6,312 bases of DNA from Bacteroidota bacterium (GTDB taxonomy: Bacteria > Bacteroidota > Bacteroidia > NS11-12g > UBA955). The position numbers and the translations under genes were made by a program. Shown piece after piece: positions 1 to 5,370 of the stretch (the stretch's first letter is position 1; each line of letters begins with the position of its first letter). Under the pieces are notes generated by a model. The model had not been told where the DNA came from, did no database searches, and saw only the letters and a list, made by a program, of their open reading frames with translations. Location of the stretch: the NCBI GenBank assembly GCA_947460045.1, contig CANHGC010000100.1:1-6312 (forward strand), read 5' to 3'.

Positions 1-471
1 ATTTTTAGGATCAACAAAGACATTCGATTTTCAAAAGACAAAACGCCTTATAAGTTGCATTGTTCGGCTGCGATTCAGTTGGGCGGAAGGAAGGAGATGT
101 CGGCCGGTGGCATGTATTTAGAATTTGGACCTGAGCATTGCGGGATTTACTCAGGGATTTATATGCCGGAGCGAGAGGCGTTGCAGTTGATTCGGGAGCG
201 GATTGCGGGCAATTTGGAGGGTTTTGCGGGTGTGATTGGGGCGTCTGATTTTGTGAAATATTTTGGCGAGGTAAGGGGAGAGAAGAACAAGCGATTGTCT
301 TCGGATTTGGTTGCAGCGGCTGCGGAGCAACCGCTGATTTACAATAAGCAGTTTTATGTTTTTCACGCCTTGGATGCCGAGGATACCACGGTCAAGGATT
401 TCGACGATTATGTGGTGCGGGTATGGCAGGCGGCGTATAATTACAACCGGTTTTTGGCCGGAGAATATTGA
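1..471 (+). CDS. DUF2461 / TIGR02453 family protein, 5'-truncated by window edge
   Basis: The reading frame is open from base 1 and ends at TGA 469-471, giving the last 156 residues of a protein. The visible N-terminal stretch reads IFRINKDIRFSKDKTPYK, which matches the family signature R-x-x-x-D-x-R-F-S-x-D-K-x-P-Y-K. It is followed by a Gly/Tyr-rich strand (GGMYLEFGPEHCGIYSGIYMP), the usual 'large mPE-x-x-L-x-x-I-R' helix (MPEREALQLIRERI), and a C-terminal helix ending near YNYNRFLAGEY. Family members are usually a little over 200 residues, so roughly 60-70 residues should lie upstream of the window. An in-frame TTG at 55 could serve as a start, but it lies inside the conserved block and is not the real one. 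The biochemical role of this family is not established and none is proposed here. The gene converges on the ABC permease gene with a 45 bp gap, so it is not part of that operon. Codon use is strongly G/T biased (TTG, GTG, GGG, TTT). Confidence 0.85.
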   Translation: MFRINKDIRFSKDKTPYKLHCSAAIQLGGRKEMSAGGMYLEFGPEHCGIYSGIYMPEREALQLIRERIAGNLEGFAGVIGASDFVKYFGEVRGEKNKRLSSDLVAAAAEQPLIYNKQFYVFHALDAEDTTVKDFDDYVVRVWQAAYNYNRFLAGEY

Positions 472-516
472 GTGTTTGCCTCGGGTTTTGGCTTTGGTGG
501 CCTTTGCTTTTTTCGC

Positions 517-1761
517 CTACTTGGGTTTTGAAGGCAACGAAAGTTGGAAGATTTGGTTTCTGATGGTTCGATATTGCACCAGGAACACGATGATTATGAG
601 AGCGGTTCCGGCGTAAATTACCGGCGCATGAATGTGCTTTTCTGGCTGGAAATCCAGGCGAATCAAGTGTTTGTAGATGTAGTTGTTTGTGGTATAAAGC
701 AGTAGTGTGCTTATGAGTGAAATGCCCAGTAAAATCAAAGCGATACCTTGCACATACCAACGGGTTAGTTGGTGGTGGGACAGGCCCAAACGGAGCAGTG
801 TTTCGAGCTCGTATTTGGATTGGGTGATGGAGAGCTGTAGGTAGAGCACAAAACTGGATACGGCCACGAATATAACGATCAGTCCCAGAGCGGCTACGCT
901 GCCAAGAATTACCCGGAGCAGGGTATGGAATTTTCCATTTCGCATGAGTTCTTGGTTGGTTTCGTAACCCATTTCATCGAGGTAGTTTTGGAGTTCTGGG
1001 AGCTTGTTGGGTTGCGCCGCGAGAATGAGTTTGTTGGGTTTTGCGGGCGAAGTGTTTTGCGACAGTTGTTGGTTGGAGTATCGCAAAAAGTTGATTGGCA
1101 CGAGCACTGAACCGATGCGATTGCTGAATCCGGCAATGCGGGCGTTTACGAGCATCGATTTTTTGAGGGGATCGCCCAGTAAAAGTTGAAACGGCGCCAG
1201 TTTGATTACGTCTTTGGAAATTTGCGGCAATCCGCGGCTCGGGGCATAGTTGAAGTTGTAGAGGTTGATGAAATCGGTGGGGAGGATGATGGGGACTTCA
1301 GGGAGTGTTGTTTGATCGCTCGTGGGCATCGTCCATTGAAATTGATTGGGTTTTAAATCGAGGAATTGGGACTCCACGGATTCCATGAAGATGTCGGTGA
1401 CGAAGCCATTGTTTACCCCAAATTGCGCGAGGTTGAGGCTGGCTTTTGCGGGGTATTGGTTTGATTCAAAGGCACCTACGGCACTAACGAACGGTAGTTT
1501 GTTGAGCTCTTGAATCTCGACGGTTTCAAAGTTGCTGTTTCCCAGGTTGAGGGAGTTAAGGACCGATATTTCTTTGTTGACCACGAGGTATTGAGAACCG
1601 ATGCCTTGGTCGGGTGCGTTGAGGATGTTGTTGAAATTGAAATACATCTGCACTGCGATGAGGATGAGGGAGAGACCAAGCATCGCACCGAAAATCCCCG
1701 CGAAGAGTTGCGACGGTTTTTGGGTTCGGAGAAGGAGTGTTTGCAACGGGGCGTTTTTCAT
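517..1761 (-). CDS. ABC transporter permease, FtsX/MacB/LolC-type
   Basis: This 414-residue protein shows the classic FtsX-fold layout. There is one membrane segment near the N-terminus (about residues 19-41), a large extracytoplasmic domain (about 42-280), and three C-terminal membrane segments (about 284-308, 339-358 and 381-396). Between the second and third segments lies YELETLLRLGLSHHQLTRW. This corresponds to the family's cytoplasmic coupling region (R/K-x-E-I-x-x-L-R-x-L-G), which contacts the ATPase. Proteins of this fold do not usually form a conventional channel. They transmit ATP-driven motion across the membrane to act on lipoproteins, peptides or cell-wall enzymes. The start at 1761 lies 3 bp after the stop of the ATPase gene, so the two are almost certainly co-translated partners. 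The gene ends with TAG at 517-519 and faces the DUF2461 gene. The periplasmic domain has no motif that identifies the cargo, so LolC/E, MacB or FtsX identity cannot be chosen. The absence of a C-terminal duplication argues against a long double-FtsX permease. Confidence 0.88.
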   Translation of the reverse strand: MKNAPLQTLLLRTQKPSQLFAGIFGAMLGLSLILIAVQMYFNFNNILNAPDQGIGSQYLVVNKEISVLNSLNLGNSNFETVEIQELNKLPFVSAVGAFESNQYPAKASLNLAQFGVNNGFVTDIFMESVESQFLDLKPNQFQWTMPTSDQTTLPEVPIILPTDFINLYNFNYAPSRGLPQISKDVIKLAPFQLLLGDPLKKSMLVNARIAGFSNRIGSVLVPINFLRYSNQQLSQNTSPAKPNKLILAAQPNKLPELQNYLDEMGYETNQELMRNGKFHTLLRVILGSVAALGLIVIFVAVSSFVLYLQLSITQSKYELETLLRLGLSHHQLTRWYVQGIALILLGISLISTLLLYTTNNYIYKHLIRLDFQPEKHIHAPVIYAGTALIIIVFLVQYRTIRNQIFQLSLPSKPK

Positions 1762-1764
1762 GGT

Positions 1765-2415
1765 TTATACGCTGAGGGTATGGTCGCAGAGGATGTTTGC
1801 GTAAGGGTTGAGGGAGGTGATGATGATGCCCGCTTTTCGTTGTTGGGCGATTTCCAGGATCAATTGCCACGCGAGTTGGGTGTTCTGGGGATCGAGGTGG
1901 GAGAAGGGTTCATCGAGCATGAGCCATTGAAAGGGTTTGGCCAGTGCGCGCAGAATGGCAATTCGCTGTTGCTGTCCGAAGGAAAGCTCCCCGCACGGCT
2001 GCATGAGTTTGTGTTTGATTTGCAGTTGATCGGCCCATTGCTCAATGGCGTTGATTGTGGCGATGGGTTGTTCGGTGTTCTGGGCGATGTTTTGGGCGAG
2101 TTGGATGTTCTGAAGGGCGGTGAGGTTGGGGAACAATCTCAGGTCTTGAAAAACGAAGCTCGCGCCAGACGCCCGCCAGTTTGACCAATCTTGGGTGTTG
2201 AATTGTTGGATATTGCGGTTATTGATGTGGATTTGTCCGGAATAATCGCCCCGAAGTCCGGCCAGCAGTCCTATGAGCGTTGATTTACCCCGTCCGCTGG
2301 GTGCGATGATTTGATAGGTTTGGCCGGGGACGAATTGTATATCGTGGTTCCAAATGGCCTCTGGGGGTAGTATTTCTTGGATGGGGGTGGGGATGACGTA
2401 GGAGCAGGTGATCAT
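1765..2415 (-). CDS. ABC transporter ATP-binding protein, LolD/FtsE/MacB-like
   Basis: This 216-residue nucleotide-binding domain protein has most ABC hallmarks in order. Walker A is APSGRGKST (38-46), the Q-loop Gln is Q90 in FVFQD, and the signature is LSFGQ (144-148) followed by QQR-x-A-I-L-R-A-L. Walker B is WLMLDEP with catalytic Glu169, and the D-loop is SHLD (172-175). Length and Q-loop context (FQDLRLFPNLTALQNI) fit the LolD/FtsE/MacB group, which energises FtsX-type permeases; such a permease is encoded 3 bp downstream. Three departures are visible. The first Walker A glycine is Ala38, the signature has Phe instead of the first Gly (LSFGQ), and the switch histidine expected after the last core strand (normally T-H-D/N) is replaced: the sequence reads IIITSLNPY, with Ser201 in that place. 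The protein ends soon afterwards, as short NBDs do. The start ATG (2413-2415) overlaps the TGA of the upstream gene in an ATGA, suggesting translational coupling. Confidence 0.92.
   Translation of the reverse strand: MITCSYVIPTPIQEILPPEAIWNHDIQFVPGQTYQIIAPSGRGKSTLIGLLAGLRGDYSGQIHINNRNIQQFNTQDWSNWRASGASFVFQDLRLFPNLTALQNIQLAQNIAQNTEQPIATINAIEQWADQLQIKHKLMQPCGELSFGQQQRIAILRALAKPFQWLMLDEPFSHLDPQNTQLAWQLILEIAQQRKAGIIITSLNPYANILCDHTLSV
2412..2415 (-). other. ATGA stop/start overlap (translational coupling)
   Basis: On the minus strand the bases read ATGA. TGA ends the DUF4836-like gene and ATG starts the ABC ATPase. Such overlaps usually couple translation of adjacent genes and keep their products in proportion. 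This supports the two being functionally linked. Confidence 0.8.
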
Positions 2416-4235
2416 TGTTTGAATTGTAATATGCCTTTGCGCTGGTAGGTGGATTGGTTTTGCTGGGCGTTGCGCAGAATATCGTTTAAGTTGATTGCGG
2501 CGCGATGCAGGATGTTTTGGTTGTTGGGTTTGAAATAGATACCTCCCGTTGATTGTTCGTCGTGCGATTGTGTGAATTCGATTTTGGTGGTGTTAGACAT
2601 GATTTGTTGGAGGATTTGGTATGCGGCTTGTTCGATGATGGGTTCTTCTACGCCGGGCGATGTTGTTTTGTTGGGGATTTTGAATGATTGGGGGGATATG
2701 GATACGAACTGGGAATTGGCCGAGATTTTTGATGCAGTTGCGGGACTCGGTTTGGCCGAGAATTTCTGGTTGGTTTGGAGTTGTGCACTCAATTTTTGGG
2801 CGTAGGGGGAGTTGCCTATGTGCAGGATTAAGCCGTTGCCGGAGGCAACGGCGGTGAAAGATCGGATGGCGTTTTGGACTGGGGTGGATGTGTTTACCAG
2901 GCCATCAGATTCGGGGAACTGGGAATAAATCAAATCGTTTTTTATCTGGGTGTTGAAGTTGGGATTCACGAGCGCAGTGAACTTTTCAATCAATACCAGC
3001 AGCTCCTTGGATTTCTCTTTGTTTTTGGTGCCTAGGTAAACGCTGAGTGAAAACTGCCATTGGTTGTTTTGGTTTTTCAGTTCGTGTATGGCCATGGCGA
3101 ATTTGCCGTTGAAGATTTTTGCCAGCGATGCTTTGTTGAGCCAAGAGGCATTGAGTAATTGCAATAAATAGGGATTCACAGGGCTGTTGTTTTCTTCGTA
3201 TTCGGATTCAGGCCCTGCGGGGAATTCGGGGTTGGGGTTCACTTCTTTGGTGGTGTTGTCTTGGTCTTTAGACTTTTTGGTGGGCGATAAATCCACAATG
3301 CCTGCCAATATCATGGGTGATTCTTCCGGACCGATGTAAGAAAATTCGTTGGGTAGCCATTGTGAAATGACCTTTGATTTACTGATGTCTTCATCCGAGA
3401 TTTTTTCATCCGTGATTTTGTTCGATGCGATTTCTATGCCCTGCTCGGTGAAATTGATTCCCACAGAATACCCTTGGTTGGCTTTAAAGGCTTGGGCAAA
3501 GAATTGTTTTATGTAGGGGTCTTTTATGCCTTCTTCTGGTGAGGTGAGGAATAGGTGGATGTCGGAACCGTCATGGATTTTTAAGGATTTCTGGTATTTG
3601 GTGTTGCTGAGTAGGCTTTTTTCTTCGGGGATTTTGAGGATTTCCATGGCGGTTTTCAGGGCTGCCAATTGCACGTCGGATCTTTGGGTTTGGGAGTTGG
3701 AGGAGAAATCGCTCAGCGGGGAATCATGTTGTAAGCAAACGCAGATGTCGTTGTTAAAGACCATGACGAGGTCGTTGGGGTAGTCGAAAATTACCTGATA
3801 CCCATCAATGGAATCCACTTTTTGCATGGAGTATTCTGGATTTTCTTGTTTGGCTAGCAATTGGTTGAGTTTAGACCGACTGTTTATTGCGAACAAGAAA
3901 AGATTGGATTGGTTGTTGAGTTGCGCGTAAATGGGAGAGATGGAGAAGTCGATGCCAGATTGACTGGGGTTGTTGGCGATATTTTTGAAAATTTTGATCA
4001 AAAGCGAGGGGTCTTCTTCCAATTCGCTATTGAAAAAATCGGCGATGTCTTTGGTTTGATTGGGGTCTGAGATATCAATTTTCTGAAATATTTGTTTGAG
4101 GTTGAATTCGATGCAGAATGTGGCATTTTTTGGGACGTAATTTCGGATGTTGGTGGATTTGAAAAACACCCAAAATGCAAAGATTAACGCAATTGTGGCC
4201 CCTAGACCTATCCAAATACGAACATTATTTCTCAT
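2412..4235 (-). CDS. DUF4836-like membrane-anchored periplasmic protein
   Basis: From the chosen ATG at 4235 this is a 607-residue protein. It has a short basic N-terminus, one hydrophobic segment (about residues 7-25, WIGLGATIALIFAFWVFF) with no obvious cleavage site or lipobox, and then a long soluble region presumably in the periplasm. Just after the anchor, YVPKNATFCIEFNLKQI resembles the opening of the DUF4836 family (I-P-K-D/N-A followed by a beta strand and helix). A second family-like landmark is NNPSQSGIDFS (about 88-98). A polar, acidic, Pro/Asn-rich linker at roughly residues 315-355 divides the protein into two halves. An in-frame ATG at 4283 would add 16 residues (MTILLLCKIKKTNLCC). 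That start would run into the divergent promoter and give an odd Lys/Cys-containing leader, so 4235 is preferred. The gene is first in the operon with an ABC ATPase and an FtsX-type permease, so it is a plausible accessory or client of that transporter. The family's molecular function is unknown, and the assignment rests on remembered motifs rather than an alignment. Confidence 0.65.
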   Translation of the reverse strand: MRNNVRIWIGLGATIALIFAFWVFFKSTNIRNYVPKNATFCIEFNLKQIFQKIDISDPNQTKDIADFFNSELEEDPSLLIKIFKNIANNPSQSGIDFSISPIYAQLNNQSNLFLFAINSRSKLNQLLAKQENPEYSMQKVDSIDGYQVIFDYPNDLVMVFNNDICVCLQHDSPLSDFSSNSQTQRSDVQLAALKTAMEILKIPEEKSLLSNTKYQKSLKIHDGSDIHLFLTSPEEGIKDPYIKQFFAQAFKANQGYSVGINFTEQGIEIASNKITDEKISDEDISKSKVISQWLPNEFSYIGPEESPMILAGIVDLSPTKKSKDQDNTTKEVNPNPEFPAGPESEYEENNSPVNPYLLQLLNASWLNKASLAKIFNGKFAMAIHELKNQNNQWQFSLSVYLGTKNKEKSKELLVLIEKFTALVNPNFNTQIKNDLIYSQFPESDGLVNTSTPVQNAIRSFTAVASGNGLILHIGNSPYAQKLSAQLQTNQKFSAKPSPATASKISANSQFVSISPQSFKIPNKTTSPGVEEPIIEQAAYQILQQIMSNTTKIEFTQSHDEQSTGGIYFKPNNQNILHRAAINLNDILRNAQQNQSTYQRKGILQFKQ

Positions 4236-4239
4236 ACAA

Positions 4240-4272
4240 CAAAGATTGGTTTTTTTTATTTTACAGAGCAAT
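4240..4272 (-). promoter_or_regulatory. Possible promoter of the DUF4836-ABC operon
   Basis: Read on the minus strand, ATTG (4272-4269) is followed after 21 nt by AATCTTTG (4247-4240). This approximates the Bacteroidota -33 (TTTG/TTG) and -7 (TAnnTTTG) elements, with a mismatch at the first -7 base and a weak -33. The -7 element ends only 4 nt before the ATG at 4235, so transcription would begin at or very near the start codon and give a leaderless or almost leaderless message. The match is weak and the AT-rich context makes chance likely. Confidence 0.25.
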
Positions 4273-4284
4273 AATATTGTCATG

Positions 4285-4316
4285 TTTGCATTGAACCATA
4301 TGTTTATCTATTTTCG
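4285..4316 (+). promoter_or_regulatory. Bacteroidota-type promoter for the coiled-coil/gldL/gldM operon
   Basis: TTTG (4285-4288) is followed by a 20 nt spacer and TATTTTCG (4309-4316). The Bacteroidota housekeeping consensus is TTTG, about 19-21 nt, TAnnTTTG, so the -33 is exact, the spacing is right and the -7 has one mismatch (C for T at position 7). A start of transcription a few bases downstream would leave a 5' leader of about 10-20 nt before the ATG at 4338. No Shine-Dalgarno sequence is seen in that AT-rich leader, as is usual in this phylum. Confidence 0.6.
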
Positions 4317-4337
4317 CCAAGAATTAAATCTTAATCG

Positions 4338-4838
4338 ATGAAGATCATTACCACCGCAATTGTCATGTTTAGCAGTGTCTTGTCTTTCGCCCAAACTGGG
4401 ATGGAAAGCGGAAATAGCGCTGAAATAAAACGTGTGTCAGACCGCGCCAATAGGGCATCTGAAGAAGTTCGCACACTTCGGAACGAGGTTTCGGCCTTGC
4501 GAGCAAAAAACAACAAATTGCAATCACAGCTCACCGGCATGCAAGAAAAGGTTTCCACGGAGATCACCCGTTCTCAAGAGTTGCAGGCGCAAAATGAGCG
4601 TGCAATGAACTTGGCATTGGATGAATTCAAAAAGAAATTCGAAGAGCAAAACAAAACGGTTGAGGGGGTACAGGCATCTCTGGACGATAAATTCAATAAA
4701 CAATTGATATTCTTTGTGTTGGGCTTGGTATTGTTTGTCATAATCGCCATGGTTATGACGAAATCAGCGACGGCTAAGGGGCTGAAACAGGCGCAATCGA
4801 ACTGGAACGAATTTCAGGAACACATACTAAAAAAATAA
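4338..4838 (+). CDS. Small secreted coiled-coil protein with C-terminal membrane anchor, gldL-linked
   Basis: I do not recognise this 166-residue protein as a named family. An N-terminal hydrophobic stretch (1-18) ends in SFA before Gln19, a plausible Sec signal peptidase I site. Residues about 27-115 are rich in Glu, Lys, Arg, Gln and Ala with Leu/Val at heptad-like spacing (EEVRTLRNEVSALRAKNNKL, LDEFKKKFEEQ), predicting a long coiled coil. A single hydrophobic helix follows (about 122-141, LIFFVLGLVLFVIIAMVM), then a basic tail of about 25 residues. The likely topology is coiled coil in the periplasm, one inner-membrane helix and a short cytoplasmic tail. It is the first gene after the promoter at 4285-4316, and gldL starts 23 bp downstream, so it should be co-transcribed with the motor genes. 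Its position is where gldK (a lipoprotein ring subunit) normally sits, but it has no lipobox and no resemblance to GldK. A structural or stator-associated accessory of GldLM is an inference from context only. Alternatively the N-terminal stretch could be an uncleaved second membrane helix. Confidence 0.8.
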   Translation: MKIITTAIVMFSSVLSFAQTGMESGNSAEIKRVSDRANRASEEVRTLRNEVSALRAKNNKLQSQLTGMQEKVSTEITRSQELQAQNERAMNLALDEFKKKFEEQNKTVEGVQASLDDKFNKQLIFFVLGLVLFVIIAMVMTKSATAKGLKQAQSNWNEFQEHILKK

Positions 4839-4861
4839 TCCATTAATAAAAAACAATCTCT

Positions 4862-5362
4862 ATGAGCAGCAATAAGAAAAAAGGCAAATTAGATCCTATT
4901 ACCTTCATTTACGGTTTTGGTGCCGCGGTGGTACTTGTGGGTGCCATGTTTAAATTTTTGGGATGGAATTTCGCAAACGAAATGTTCATCTTGGGTTTGA
5001 GTATTGAGGCCGTGGTGTTCTTGATTTCAGCCTTCGAACGTCAGACCGAAGACGATGATTACAAGTGGGAACAAGTATTTCCTCAATTAACAAGCGACTC
5101 TGCGGATGGAAGTAGCGCAGACATGGGTGGATATCAATCGGCGATGTCGCAGTTTGCATCTACTTTGGGCGAATTGAACAAAGGTTTGAAAGATATGACC
5201 GAGAGTGTTCAGCAAATTCGCACCGAAATGCAGGCCAACGCCTCTCGTTCTGCTGAAATGCAGAAAAGCATGCAAGAATTCAATCAGTTGATGGACAGTT
5301 ATAATCAAAACATGCGTTCTATCAACGACAAATACAACCAATTTTTGAACAGCGGTAAGTAA
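4862..5362 (+). CDS. gldL: GldL-like motor protein (type IX secretion / gliding)
   Basis: This 166-residue protein has two N-terminal membrane helices (about residues 13-33 and 41-57), joined by a very short loop, then a long cytoplasmic helical region. The N-terminus matches GldL closely: ITFIYGFGAAVVLVGAMFK, then ILGLSIEAVVFLISAFE. In the family, GldL forms a pentamer around a GldM dimer in the inner membrane and couples proton flow to rotation, powering type IX secretion and gliding. The residues tied to this in Flavobacterium johnsoniae (a membrane Glu, a Lys and a Tyr) appear conserved here as Glu49, Lys31 and Tyr17. Known GldL proteins are usually above 200 residues, so the cytoplasmic tail is somewhat short. 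It is Gln/Met/Asn rich and coiled-coil-like (about 95-160). ATG 4862 follows an A-rich leader. The gldM-like gene starts 8 bp downstream, which is the usual gene order. Confidence 0.93.
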   Translation: MSSNKKKGKLDPITFIYGFGAAVVLVGAMFKFLGWNFANEMFILGLSIEAVVFLISAFERQTEDDDYKWEQVFPQLTSDSADGSSADMGGYQSAMSQFASTLGELNKGLKDMTESVQQIRTEMQANASRSAEMQKSMQEFNQLMDSYNQNMRSINDKYNQFLNSGK

Positions 5363-5370
5363 ACCGTTTT

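Noticed and set aside
55..57. TTG as the true start of the DUF2461 gene
   Set aside because: The conserved family segment R-I-N-K-D-I-R-F-S-K-D-K continues upstream to base 1 in the same frame, so the gene is cut by the window edge.
447..516. Rho-independent terminator between the convergent genes
   Set aside because: CCGG-7 nt-CCGG (447-461) gives only a 4 bp stem and lies inside the DUF2461 coding region. The T-run near 507-513 has no proper stem in front of it.
356..760. Short overlapping open frames on both strands around the DUF2461/permease junction
   Set aside because: They run across the ends of two real genes in other frames and have no recognisable composition, membrane or domain features.
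1510..2184. Long plus-strand open frame antisense to the ABC genes
   Set aside because: Its product is an acidic, low-complexity translation with no recognisable motif. It spans both the permease and ATPase genes, which have clear family signatures on the minus strand.
4236..4283. Longer N-terminus of the DUF4836-like protein starting at ATG 4283
   Set aside because: The extra 16 residues contain lysines and two cysteines just before a good membrane anchor and do not look like part of a signal sequence. The start codon also falls next to the divergent -33 element. The ATG at 4235 gives a normal basic start plus helix.
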